NCBI GenBank assembly: GCA_040757355.1
Contig: JBFLWY010000003.1
Coordinates: 30,395 to 94,394, forward strand
Source of the DNA: DTYU01 sp040757355
Lineage (GTDB): Bacteria; Bacillota; Desulfotomaculia; Desulfotomaculales; Ammonificaceae
Reading direction: 5' to 3'
Length of the DNA stretch: 64,000 bases
The position numbers and the translations under genes are program-made. Shown piece by piece: positions 33,800-42,224 of this stretch. The notes under the pieces were generated by a model, which worked only from the letters and a program-made list of their open reading frames with translations, was not told the origin of the DNA and ran no database searches. Position 1 is the stretch's first letter; each line of letters begins with the position of its first letter.

Positions 33800-34420
33800 C
33801 TATTTCCTCGGGGAAATTACTATCTTTCTGAACGGTTCCTCCCCTTCGCTAAAGGTGTATATGTCGTCCCGGCCTCTTAGCGCCATGTGAATGACACGCC
33901 GTTCGTGGGGGTTCATCGGCTCCAAAACTACGCTGCGGCCCCGCCGCTTTGCCTTATCCGCCAGTTTCATCGCCAACTCCCGCAGCGTTTCGTCCCGCTT
34001 TTTCCGGTACCCTCCGATGTCTATCTGCACCCGTTTCTTCTCACCCTCCGTCCGGTTCACCGCCAAACCGACGAGGTACTGCAGCGCGTTAAGCGTCTCG
34101 CCCCGTCTGCCGATAAGGGCGCCTAACTTTTCGCCGTTGACCTCGATATCTATTGTTTCTTCGTTCTCCTCTACAACAACGTTACCGTCTAATCCCATTG
34201 CGCCGATAATATTTTTGACAAGGACGCGCGCTCTCTCTCCTAAACTTTTTTTGACCGCCACCTTTACTACCGCCGGCTTTCCGCCAAGTATGCCGAACAG
34301 TCCCCTTGCGGGTTCGCTTAGTACTTCAACCGACACATCGTTAATGGTAGCCCCTAACTCAACAAGCGCCGATTTTACTGCTTCGTCCACGGATTTACCG
34401 CTTTTTACCACTTCCTTCAC
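33800..34420 (-). CDS. jag: RNA-binding protein Jag / KhpB
   Basis: 206 residues: Jag N-terminal domain (KEVVKSGKSVDEAVKSAL), a KH domain around 85-150 (GALIGRRGETLNALQYLVGL) and an R3H domain at the C-terminus (LEPMNPHERRVIHMAL). It binds small RNAs in other Firmicutes and influences cell elongation. The GTG start at 34420 lies inside the end of yidC (26-base overlap), which implies coupled translation. Confidence 0.95.
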   Translation of the reverse strand: MKEVVKSGKSVDEAVKSALVELGATINDVSVEVLSEPARGLFGILGGKPAVVKVAVKKSLGERARVLVKNIIGAMGLDGNVVVEENEETIDIEVNGEKLGALIGRRGETLNALQYLVGLAVNRTEGEKKRVQIDIGGYRKKRDETLRELAMKLADKAKRRGRSVVLEPMNPHERRVIHMALRGRDDIYTFSEGEEPFRKIVISPRK

Positions 34421-35105
34421 CCTCTAAAGCCTCCTTCCCGACACCAACCAGACGCCTGTTCATAATATACTGCTGGGCGATGCTCAAAAGGTTAAAGACC
34501 ACCCAGTAGAGGCCGAGCCCTGCCGGCAAGGTGGTAGTGATATAAGTGATAAAGGCCGGCATTGTCAGCGACATCATGCGCTGCATCTGCTCCTGCCCGC
34601 TGGTCTGCGGTGTCAGACGCATCTGCCAGTATGTAGTAATACCGGCCAGTAACGGAAGCAGTATATCGACCGGGTGGTGGATTCCCTTTTGTCCCAGGCT
34701 GTCAATCCAGAGAAAGTTCAAGTTTTCCACTCCGGGAGTCCTAAACAGTTTCAACAGGGCCTGGTACAGTGCAATTAAAATCGGCAACTGAATCAAAAGC
34801 GGCAAGCAGCCTGCAAGGGGATTCACACCGTGCTCTTTGTAAAGCTCCATCATCTTTTGTTGGAGCTTTTGCGGGTCCTTTTTGTACTTCTGCTGAATCT
34901 CCTTGAGTTTCGGCTGCAATTTTTGCATAGCCACCATCGAATACATCTGCTTGTAGTTAAGCGGATACAGCACCACCTTTATAATAACTGTCAACAAAAC
35001 AATTGCCAAACCGTAATTAGGTACCCCGATAGTTACCGTAACACCGTAGAGCCAGTTGAGTATCGAGGTCATTCCGTCAACAAGCGACCCAAATATTCCG
35101 CCCAA
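34395..35105 (-). CDS. yidC: Membrane protein insertase YidC/OxaA
   Basis: 236 residues from TTG at 35105, seven bases after GGAGG and four bases after the yidD stop. About five membrane helices and the motifs GCLPLLIQLPILIALYQ and GLGLYWVVFNLLSIAQQY are typical. It inserts and folds membrane proteins; in spore formers the SpoIIIJ paralogue is needed for sporulation. Unlike many Gram-positive YidC proteins it shows no obvious lipoprotein signal at the N-terminus (GGIFGSLVDGMTSILNWLYG). Confidence 0.95.
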   Translation of the reverse strand: MGGIFGSLVDGMTSILNWLYGVTVTIGVPNYGLAIVLLTVIIKVVLYPLNYKQMYSMVAMQKLQPKLKEIQQKYKKDPQKLQQKMMELYKEHGVNPLAGCLPLLIQLPILIALYQALLKLFRTPGVENLNFLWIDSLGQKGIHHPVDILLPLLAGITTYWQMRLTPQTSGQEQMQRMMSLTMPAFITYITTTLPAGLGLYWVVFNLLSIAQQYIMNRRLVGVGKEALEGEGSGKKR

Positions 35106-35109
35106 TCTG

Positions 35110-35334
35110 CTACCTCCTCGAGTGCTCTGGCACAGGATCGTAGCCGCCGCTGCTGAAAGGGTGACACCGCATAACACGGCTGACTGCCATAAGTCCGCCT
35201 CGCATTACTCCATACCGTTGAACCGCCTCGAACGCATACTGGGAACAAGTAGGATAAAAGCGACACCGCGGCGGCAGCAACGGTGAAATAACCGCCTGAT
35301 AAACCCTAAGCACCGCTAAAACGAGTGTCTTCAA
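35110..35334 (-). CDS. yidD: Membrane protein insertion efficiency factor YidD
   Basis: 74 residues with the signature SPLLPPRCRFYPTCSQYAFEA and GGYDPVP. A small amphipathic protein that supports YidC. It overlaps the rnpA stop by 29 bases and sits between rnpA and yidC, the conserved order. Confidence 0.95.
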   Translation of the reverse strand: MKTLVLAVLRVYQAVISPLLPPRCRFYPTCSQYAFEAVQRYGVMRGGLMAVSRVMRCHPFSSGGYDPVPEHSRR

Positions 35335-35686
35335 TGCTGTTCTCCTTTAACCGCCGAACGGCTTCCTTTACAGCGCTTTCCATCGATCCGTAACCGGCCT
35401 CGCCGGCGGATCCTCTTCCTAGTATCACATAATCATAACCCGGCTTAAAGCAATCTTCATTCAGCCTGCACACCTCTCTAAGAAGCCGGCGCACCCTGTT
35501 CCGCTTAACTGTACTTCCTACCTTGCGGCTTACCGCGAAACCCAGGCGGCAAACGGGCATTTTGTTGGGCAACACGTAAACTACTACGTTCCCTACTGCA
35601 CCCTTGCTCCCCTTTTTGAAGACTTCCTCGAAATCTCTGCGTCTGAGCCTTCCGTGGCGCACAGTCTTGCGACGCTCCCCGTACAA
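35306..35686 (-). CDS. rnpA: Ribonuclease P protein component
   Basis: 126 residues. The RNR motif KRNRVRRLLREV near residue 61 and LGFAVSRKVGSTV mark RnpA, which assists the RNase P RNA in maturing tRNA 5' ends. It follows rpmH at about 115 bases. Confidence 0.95.
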   Translation of the reverse strand: MYGERRKTVRHGRLRRRDFEEVFKKGSKGAVGNVVVYVLPNKMPVCRLGFAVSRKVGSTVKRNRVRRLLREVCRLNEDCFKPGYDYVILGRGSAGEAGYGSMESAVKEAVRRLKENSIEDTRFSGA

Positions 35687-35800
35687 AGTAAGAGGCCGGG
35701 CGCTAACGGGATGTAATAAACCGTCCGCTTTTCCAATTCAGAAGCATATTGTTCTCCTTGTCTTTCCGCAAGCCTCGCTTAAGGCTTCTTGCCGCCCTGC

Positions 35801-35935
35801 CTAGGCAGAAAGCTTTCTGCGTCCCTTAAGCCTTCTCCTGCGGACGACGTTTCTCCCACAACGGGTACTCATTCTTTTTAAGAACCCATGCACACGCTTC
35901 CGCCGCTTCACTTTCGGCTGGTAAGTCCGCTTCAC
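35801..35935 (-). CDS. rpmH: 50S ribosomal protein L34
   Basis: 44 residues, too short for the usual ORF cut-off but unmistakable: MKRTYQPKVKRRKRVHGFLK at the start and RRRRLKGRRKLSA at the end. The GTG at 35935 has GGGGTGAAAAAG upstream. First gene of rpmH-rnpA-yidD-yidC-jag on the minus strand, with a near-perfect promoter about 50 bases upstream. Confidence 0.97.
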   Translation of the reverse strand: MKRTYQPKVKRRKRVHGFLKRMSTRCGRNVVRRRRLKGRRKLSA

Positions 35936-35985
35936 CTTTTTCACCCCGCCGTAACCAAAATGATACCTGCACCAGATACAGAGAA

Positions 35986-36014
35986 ATTATATCCCACCAC
36001 TCCCCGCCGGTCAA
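35986..36014 (-). promoter_or_regulatory. Sigma-A promoter of rpmH
   Basis: On the minus strand TTGACC (36014-36009), a 17-base spacer and TATAAT (35991-35986). Confidence 0.85.
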
Positions 36015-36058
36015 GAAAAAAAGCCGCCTTTTACATTATTTAGGAAAAAAAGAGGCGG

Positions 36059-36087
36059 TTGATAATCCTCTCCGTATCTGCTACGAT
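36059..36087 (+). promoter_or_regulatory. Probable dnaA promoter
   Basis: TTGATA, 17-base spacer, TACGAT, about 100 bases before the dnaA start. The DnaA-box-like sites lie just downstream, suiting autorepression. Confidence 0.5.
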
Positions 36088-36109
36088 ATAGACTAAATAG
36101 TGAAAGCTA

Positions 36110-36160
36110 TCTACTTTTTCCACAGACTGTGAAAAAGACTGTGGATGGTTTTGTTAATGT
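36110..36160. other. oriC: oriC, part upstream of dnaA: DnaA-box-like cluster
   Basis: Within about 40 bases lie TTTTCCACA (36116-36124), TGTGAAAAA (reverse of TTTTTCACA) and CTGTGGATGG (containing the reverse of ATCCACA). Each differs from TTATCCACA by one or two bases. The interval is the point of strand divergence between rpmH and dnaA, as expected for a bipartite Firmicute origin. Confidence 0.65.
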
Positions 36161-36190
36161 CTGAAAAAATTTTTTTCCGGAGGTACTGTG

Positions 36191-37522
36191 GTGATAGGCG
36201 TAGAAATCAGCCAGTTATGGAGCGAGATACTCGCTAACCTCGAAAAAATGGTGGCCAAGCACTCCTTCGATAACTGGTTGAAGCCCCTTCGCCCCGTCTC
36301 CTACGCCGATAACACCGTTTACATTGCCGTTCCCAATAACTTTTCGCGCGACTGGCTCACCCAACGCTACGCTCCTCTTCTGAAGCAAGCATGTACCGAG
36401 GTTATCGGCACAGACCTAGCGGTGCGTTTCATCCTGGCGAATGAAGCTCCTTTCTATGTTTCTTCGACGGGACGCAACGAGCCTTTCGGTTCTTCCCCCG
36501 GGCTGAACACAAAGTATACCTTCGACAACTTTGTCGTCGGTAACTCCAACCGCTTTGCGCACGCTGCAGCGTTGGCGGTAGCCGAATCACCAGCGCGTGC
36601 CTACAACCCCCTCTTTATTTATGGTGGTGTCGGCTTAGGTAAAACCCACCTCATGCACGCCATCGGCCATCACATCATTTCAAAAGGCAACCTGCTTAAG
36701 GTCACTTATATCACGACAGAAAAGTTCACAAATGAACTAATTGACGCGTTAAAAATGAATGAAACCCTAAAGTTTAGGGAAAAATATCGTAATGTAGATG
36801 TTCTGTTGATTGACGACATACAGTTCCTTGCAGGGAAAGAACGAACCCAGGAAGAGTTTTTCCACACTTTCAACACCCTTTACGAGTCCTCACGGCAGAT
36901 AGTCATCTCCAGTGATCGTCCACCGAAGGAGATTCCTACCCTGGAGGAACGCCTCCGGTCAAGGTTCGAATGGGGCCTTATCTCAGACATACAGCCGCCC
37001 GACCTCGAAACCAGGGTAGCAATCCTAAGAAAGAAATCGCAGATGGAGAATATCGAAGTACCTGACGAAACGCTTGTTTATATTGCGGATAAGATACAGT
37101 CAAACATCCGCGAGTTAGAGGGAGCCTTTGTCCGCCTGGTGGCTTTTGCTGCTTTAACAAACAACCCGGTAACGCCTGAAGCCGCGGCTACTGTGCTTAA
37201 GGACGTCTTCAAGGTTTCCCGCCCCCAGCGCATCACTGTAGATATAATCCAGGAAGCAGTGTCTAAGTATTTCAACCTAAGACCGGAAGACCTAAAAACA
37301 AAAAAGCGCACGCGGGCGGTGGCCTACCCTCGCCAGATTGCAATGTACTTGACGCGCGAACTCACAGATATGTCTCTACCTAAAATCGGTGAGTACTTTG
37401 GCGGTCGCGACCATACGACAGTCCTCCATGCTTACGAAAAGATCACTGTGGAAATACAGAGCGATCTTACACTCCAGAGGATCATCACCGAAATTTCTAA
37501 CAAGATAAAAAACTATTCTTAA
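36191..37522 (+). CDS. dnaA: Chromosomal replication initiator DnaA
   Basis: 443 residues from the second of two tandem GTG codons (36191), which stands seven bases after GGAGG; the first GTG at 36188 is too close. Domain I starts ISQLWSEILANLEKMVAKHS; the AAA+ Walker A is GGVGLGKTHLMHAIGH; Walker B is VLLIDDIQFL; the domain IV DNA-binding signature is GRDHTTVLHAYEKI. It melts oriC and recruits the helicase. Confidence 0.98.
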   Translation: MIGVEISQLWSEILANLEKMVAKHSFDNWLKPLRPVSYADNTVYIAVPNNFSRDWLTQRYAPLLKQACTEVIGTDLAVRFILANEAPFYVSSTGRNEPFGSSPGLNTKYTFDNFVVGNSNRFAHAAALAVAESPARAYNPLFIYGGVGLGKTHLMHAIGHHIISKGNLLKVTYITTEKFTNELIDALKMNETLKFREKYRNVDVLLIDDIQFLAGKERTQEEFFHTFNTLYESSRQIVISSDRPPKEIPTLEERLRSRFEWGLISDIQPPDLETRVAILRKKSQMENIEVPDETLVYIADKIQSNIRELEGAFVRLVAFAALTNNPVTPEAAATVLKDVFKVSRPQRITVDIIQEAVSKYFNLRPEDLKTKKRTRAVAYPRQIAMYLTRELTDMSLPKIGEYFGGRDHTTVLHAYEKITVEIQSDLTLQRIITEISNKIKNYS

Positions 37523-37661
37523 CACCGAAAGTCACAGCCGTTTTACTCCTTTTAATTACTTTCGGCTGACATATCAACATAACCACAAGTATTACTACAA
37601 ATACTACGATGACTTTTTAAATTAGTATCTAATAATACTTATCAGGACGGGGGCATTTAAA
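37523..37661. other. oriC: oriC, part between dnaA and dnaN (possible unwinding region)
   Basis: AT-rich sequence with one weak DnaA box ATAACCACA (37579-37587, two mismatches) followed by repeated TACTACAAATACTACGATGA, whose reverse strand has A-triplet spacing reminiscent of DnaA-trios, then TTAAATTAGTATCTAATAAT. This layout resembles the Bacillus incC/DUE segment, but the boxes are poor. Confidence 0.45.
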
Positions 37662-38759
37662 GTGCACTTAACAGTAAGCAGAGAAAACCTGATGAGCGCG
37701 GTCAACACTACCCTTAGAGCAGTGCCTTCGCGAAGCCCGCTGCCCGTAGCCGCAGGCGTATTAATCAGGGCGGAAAAAGGCGCTGTGGAGGTGACCGGTA
37801 CTGACTTAGAGATAATGATACGGAGCCGTGTGCCGGCACTGGAGGTTTTTAGGGAAGGGGAAGTGGTTATTCCGGCACGTCAGGTATCAGAAATAATACG
37901 CCGGCTGGGTGACGGAAAGATAGAAATTCAGGGTAGCGGTCCGAATATAATTTTGACCTACCCGGACGGAGAAGTACAGCTTTCCGGATACTTGCCGGAG
38001 GAGTTTCCGCTGCTTGCGCGGGACGGAGAGGAAGAACCGGCGGTAAAACCCGGCGCTGGATTTAAAGATGCATTAAGAAGCGTGCTTTACGCGGCTGGGA
38101 AGGACGAGCTCCGACCTGTTTTTACGGGGGTCCAGTTTGAAGTGAGGGACGGTATTCTTACGCTTGCCGCGACCGACGGGCACCGTCTGGCCGTCCATGA
38201 AACGACTGTGGAGACCGGAGGCTCCGTGTCAAGTGTCATACCTGCGAAGGCCCTAAAGGAGGTTGAACGTGCCATCGGGCATTCGTCTGAAGAGGTAACG
38301 ATAAGTATTACGCCCGGGCAAGCAACATTTTTCATTGGTGAGGTGGAGATCTATACGCGCCTGATAGAGGGACGTTTCCCGGAATGGAGGGCGGCGATAC
38401 CGCAGAACGAGCCTCATACCGTCATCAGGGGAAGTCGCTTAAACCTCATTAATGGGGTAGAAAGGGCGCAAGTAATGGCGGGGAGCGATATTCCGAGCGT
38501 AGTAATAAAAGTTTCGGGTGGCATCCTCAGCCTTCATGCACAGTCGGACGTGGGAGGGCTGAGGGAGACCCTGCCTATGCAAACAGACGGAGAAGATGTC
38601 GAGATAGCTTTTAATTCAACATATCTTCTTGAAGCGCTGAGGGTGGCGGAAGGCGAAGCAGTAGAAATAGGGTTCAACGGAAACATGGGGCCGGCGGTGA
38701 TCAGGTTTCCGGAAGACCCTGGTTACCTCGCTCTTGTACTTCCTTTGAGGCTAGTCTGA
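37662..38759 (+). CDS. dnaN: DNA polymerase III sliding clamp (beta subunit)
   Basis: 365 residues, normal length, three-domain clamp (MHLTVSRENLMSAVNTTLRA; VLYAAGKDELRPVFTGVQFE; the C-terminal LPLRLV is the usual hydrophobic-pocket end). It encircles DNA and tethers polymerase. GTG start at 37662 with GGGGG upstream. Confidence 0.97.
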   Translation: MHLTVSRENLMSAVNTTLRAVPSRSPLPVAAGVLIRAEKGAVEVTGTDLEIMIRSRVPALEVFREGEVVIPARQVSEIIRRLGDGKIEIQGSGPNIILTYPDGEVQLSGYLPEEFPLLARDGEEEPAVKPGAGFKDALRSVLYAAGKDELRPVFTGVQFEVRDGILTLAATDGHRLAVHETTVETGGSVSSVIPAKALKEVERAIGHSSEEVTISITPGQATFFIGEVEIYTRLIEGRFPEWRAAIPQNEPHTVIRGSRLNLINGVERAQVMAGSDIPSVVIKVSGGILSLHAQSDVGGLRETLPMQTDGEDVEIAFNSTYLLEALRVAEGEAVEIGFNGNMGPAVIRFPEDPGYLALVLPLRLV

Positions 38760-38774
38760 CCAGCCGGAGAAAAG

Positions 38775-39863
38775 GTGCAGCTTATATCGATCAAATTACG
38801 GAACTTTCGTAATTATAAGGAGGAGTGCTTAGAGCCGGGCATCGGTATAAACCTGTTAATGGGAGACAACACGGCGGGAAAGACGAACCTCCTTGAGGCG
38901 ATTTATTTTTGCTTGTGTGGCTATTCATTCCGTACCACGAAGGAAGAAGATGTTATACGTGTCAGGGAGGAAAAAGCGGTTCTTCGTGCCGCGGTACAGA
39001 AGGACGAGTTGGGAAACGAAACTGCGGTCGAGATAAGCGCCAGCGGGAAAAAGTTAATTTTGAACGGCAAGGAGGTGGGCAGACGTGCTTTTCCCGGGTA
39101 CCTGGCGGTTTTATTATTTCGCCCCGAAGATCTTCAGGTGACTGCAGGGACTCCGGGCGAGCGGAGGCGGTTTTTTGATAACATTTTTACAAGGGTTTTG
39201 CCGGGTTATTACAGTAGTTACCGTAAATATCACCGCGCCCTTAACCACCGTAATGCCGTCCTGCGCCGATTGCAAGGGTTGGATCGGTCGACGCCTGAGT
39301 TGAAGACCTGGACGGAGGCGGTTGCAGAAACAGGCAGCGCTTTGAGCGCTTTTAGGTTTAAGGCGCTCAGTTCGATGGCACCGATTGTTTCGTCTCACTA
39401 CCGGGAAATAACCGGCAGCAAGCTTGCTGTAAGGTACGTCTGTTCCGGCGGAATGACAGATTCGGAACTGGGCGCGAAAGAAAGGTTCTTAGAAAAGTTG
39501 CTCACAGTCGAAAAAAGAGAGCTTCAGTCCGGACAGACGCTGGTGGGTCCGCACCGCGATGACTTTTCATTCGTCGTGGACGGGAGGGATTTACGCCACC
39601 AGGGGTCGCGCGGCGAACAGCGGACGGCTGTACTTGCCACTAAGCTTGCGGAGGCCCGGCTGATCGAGGAAAGAAAAAATGAAAGGTTAATATGCCTGTT
39701 GGACGACGTGTTTTCTGAGCTGGATAATAAAAGGCGTAGGGCGCTTGCCGCTGCTCTAGAGGGAAGGCAGGTTTTCATCACAACAACAGAACCGTTGGCG
39801 GACCTCAAGGGGTGTACTTTTTGGATAAAAACGGGAACAATTATAAGCGGGGGGTTTCAGTAA
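38775..39863 (+). CDS. recF: DNA replication and repair protein RecF
   Basis: 362 residues. The Walker A GDNTAGKTNLLEAIYF near residue 33, the signature LVGPHRDDFSF and the Walker B LICLLDDVFSELD identify RecF, an SMC-like ATPase that helps load RecA at gaps. GTG at 38775, 15 bases after dnaN. Stop TAA overlaps the remB ATG (TAATG). Confidence 0.96.
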   Translation: MQLISIKLRNFRNYKEECLEPGIGINLLMGDNTAGKTNLLEAIYFCLCGYSFRTTKEEDVIRVREEKAVLRAAVQKDELGNETAVEISASGKKLILNGKEVGRRAFPGYLAVLLFRPEDLQVTAGTPGERRRFFDNIFTRVLPGYYSSYRKYHRALNHRNAVLRRLQGLDRSTPELKTWTEAVAETGSALSAFRFKALSSMAPIVSSHYREITGSKLAVRYVCSGGMTDSELGAKERFLEKLLTVEKRELQSGQTLVGPHRDDFSFVVDGRDLRHQGSRGEQRTAVLATKLAEARLIEERKNERLICLLDDVFSELDNKRRRALAAALEGRQVFITTTEPLADLKGCTFWIKTGTIISGGFQ

Positions 39864-40117
39864 TGCTCTTACACATAGGAAACGAGGTAGTGATACCAAA
39901 AAAAGACCTGGTGGCGGTGTTTGACTACGATGTACACGTTGCCGGACCGACACGAAACTTTCTGCGCGCGATGCGCAGTGAGGACCGGTTTATCAATCTT
40001 GCGGAAGAGGGGAAAGAGCGGTCAATAGTAGTGACGACCGAGCGAGTGTTCATCACTTCGATATCCTGCCACACCTTAAAAAAGCGGGCCCAAACCGCCT
40101 TGTTCGAAGAAGAGTAA
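39863..40117 (+). CDS. remB: Extracellular matrix regulator RemB-like (DUF370)
   Basis: 84 residues from the ATG that overlaps the recF stop. MLLHIGNEVVIPKKDLVAVF and the end VVTTERVFITSISCHTLKKR match the YaaB/RemB family found between recF and gyrB. Family members regulate biofilm genes in Bacillus; here the role is inferred from position and sequence only. Confidence 0.85.
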   Translation: MLLHIGNEVVIPKKDLVAVFDYDVHVAGPTRNFLRAMRSEDRFINLAEEGKERSIVVTTERVFITSISCHTLKKRAQTALFEEE

Positions 40118-40157
40118 TTTGGTCTCTTTAGTTTTAAGGGGAATGAACAATCCCCCG

Positions 40158-40166
40158 TGGTATAAT
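40158..40166 (+). promoter_or_regulatory. Extended -10 promoter before gyrB
   Basis: TGGTATAAT (TGn plus TATAAT) 50 bases before the gyrB start; no good -35 box is seen. Confidence 0.5.
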
Positions 40167-40218
40167 TTTGTTGGTGCTTTTACCTTATAGAAAGTTTTTT
40201 AGAAAGGGGCTTACTTTT

Positions 40219-42126
40219 TTGACACAAGACAAGGAGCCGCTTGCTTACGATGCAACACAGATTCAGGTTCTTGAAGGGCTTGAAGCTGTACGCAGGCGGC
40301 CCGGCATGTATATCGGCAGTACCGGGCCTAAAGGGCTACACCACCTGGTATACGAGGTGGTAGATAACAGCATAGATGAAGCATTGGCCGGTTTTTGCCG
40401 GGAGATCCGCGTAACGATAACAAGTAAAAATACGGTGGTGGTTGAGGACGACGGGAGGGGTATTCCCGTTGACATTCACCCTCAAGTCGGGCGACCGGCG
40501 GTTGAGGTGGTCCTGACAATGCTTCACGCAGGCGGAAAATTCGGGGGTGCCGGCTACAAGGTATCGGGAGGGCTACACGGGGTCGGCGTGTCAGTCGTAA
40601 ATGCCCTATCGGAGTGGCTCGAAGTAGAGGTTAAAAGGGACGGCCGTGTTTGGTACCAGCGTTTTGAACGCGGTCTACCCGTGAACGAGCTGGCGGTCAC
40701 CGGAACCACCGATGTCACAGGGACTACAGTAAGGTTTAAACCTGACCCGGAAGTTTTTGAGGAGACTGTTTTCAGTCAGGAGGTCCTTGCTCAACGGCTG
40801 CGGGAGCTGGCTTTCCTGACGCCTGAGGTGCGCATAGTCCTGCGCGACGAGCGGGTGGGTTTAGAGCAGGTCTTTCACCACAGCGGAGGGGTAAGGGACT
40901 TTGTCAGCTATTTGAACAAGAGCCGTGAAGTCATGAACCCTGAGCCGATATACATCGCACAGCAGCAAGGGGGCGTATGGGTCGAAGCTGCGCTCCAATA
41001 CCACGACGGCTATCTGGAAACCATCTTCTCATATGCTAATACCATCCGTACGGTCGACGGAGGTACTCACGAGGCCGGTTTCAAAGCCGCGCTCACCCGG
41101 GTGGTTAACGATTACGCCAAGAAGTACGGGCAATTGAAAAACGGACAGGCACTTGGGGGAGAGGACATCAGGGAGGGCCTAACGGCGGTCATCAGTGTTA
41201 AGGTACCGGAGCCGCAATTTGAGGGTCAGACAAAGACAAAACTCGGCAACACCGATGTCAGGAGCATTACAGACGCTGTAGTATCGGAGGGCCTGACGAT
41301 TTTTCTTGAGGAAAATCCGGCGCTCGCCCGCCGGATTGTAGAGAAGGCGATTGCAGCCGCCCGTGCCCGGGAGGCTGCTCGTAAAGCACGTGAATTAACA
41401 AGGCGGAAGAGCCTCTTGGAGAACACCACCCTTCCGGGCAAGCTGGCGGACTGTTCGGAGCGAAACCCTGAACTATGTGAACTTTACATTGTGGAGGGAG
41501 ATTCCGCGGGCGGTTCGGCTAAGCAGGGCCGGGACAGGCGCTACCAGGCAATACTGCCTTTGCGCGGCAAGATAATTAACGTGGAAAAAGCGCGGTTTGA
41601 CAAGATCTTGGCAAATGAAGAAATCAGAGCGCTCATTACGGCACTGGGGACGGGAATCGGTGACGATTTCGACCTTGCCAAGGCGCGTTACTACAAACTG
41701 ATCATCATGACAGACGCCGACGTTGACGGGTCGCATATCCGGACACTTCTGCTGACCTTCTTTTACCGTTATATGCGTCCGCTGATCGAAGCCGGGTACG
41801 TATATATAGCCCAGCCGCCGCTCTACAGGGTAAAAAAGGGGAAGGAGTTGTTCTACGTCTATAACGAAAGCGAGCTTGAAAAGCTGCTGGAACTGGTGGG
41901 GCGTAACGGTGTTGGGCTCCAGCGCTATAAAGGTTTGGGCGAAATGAACCCCGAACAACTCTGGGAAACCACAATGAACCCCGACCGACGGGTAATCCTT
42001 CAGGTCAACCTGGCCGATGCCGTGGCGGCGGATGAGCTTTTCAGCACGCTTATGGGCGATACGGTGGAACCAAGAAGGGAGTTTATTCAGCAGTACGCCA
42101 GGCACGTGCGGAACCTGGACGTGTAA
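40219..42126 (+). CDS. gyrB: DNA gyrase subunit B
   Basis: 635 residues from TTG at 40219, nine bases after AAAGGGG; a longer frame to 40168 runs over the promoter. GHKL ATPase domain (VLEGLEAVRRRPGMYIGST, GGLHGVGVSVVNAL), TOPRIM domain (VEGDSAGGSAKQGRDRRYQ, DADVDGSHIRTLL) and the C-terminal GEMNPEQLWETTM. It supplies ATP hydrolysis for negative supercoiling with GyrA. Confidence 0.98.
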   Translation: MTQDKEPLAYDATQIQVLEGLEAVRRRPGMYIGSTGPKGLHHLVYEVVDNSIDEALAGFCREIRVTITSKNTVVVEDDGRGIPVDIHPQVGRPAVEVVLTMLHAGGKFGGAGYKVSGGLHGVGVSVVNALSEWLEVEVKRDGRVWYQRFERGLPVNELAVTGTTDVTGTTVRFKPDPEVFEETVFSQEVLAQRLRELAFLTPEVRIVLRDERVGLEQVFHHSGGVRDFVSYLNKSREVMNPEPIYIAQQQGGVWVEAALQYHDGYLETIFSYANTIRTVDGGTHEAGFKAALTRVVNDYAKKYGQLKNGQALGGEDIREGLTAVISVKVPEPQFEGQTKTKLGNTDVRSITDAVVSEGLTIFLEENPALARRIVEKAIAAARAREAARKARELTRRKSLLENTTLPGKLADCSERNPELCELYIVEGDSAGGSAKQGRDRRYQAILPLRGKIINVEKARFDKILANEEIRALITALGTGIGDDFDLAKARYYKLIIMTDADVDGSHIRTLLLTFFYRYMRPLIEAGYVYIAQPPLYRVKKGKELFYVYNESELEKLLELVGRNGVGLQRYKGLGEMNPEQLWETTMNPDRRVILQVNLADAVAADELFSTLMGDTVEPRREFIQQYARHVRNLDV

Positions 42127-42224
42127 TAACCCCGCACCGCGTCGTAAGGTATAGAAAAAACATAGAATAATGGGCTTCAAGAGGTCTCAAAACAAAGGCG
42201 GGTAGGAAGGGAGTTTAAACGAGA

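Noticed and set aside
36016..36057. Terminator between rpmH and dnaA (CCGCCT / AGGCGG arms)
   Set aside because: A hairpin with T-run exists on the minus strand but overlaps the rpmH -35 region, so its role is unclear; it may just be origin structure.
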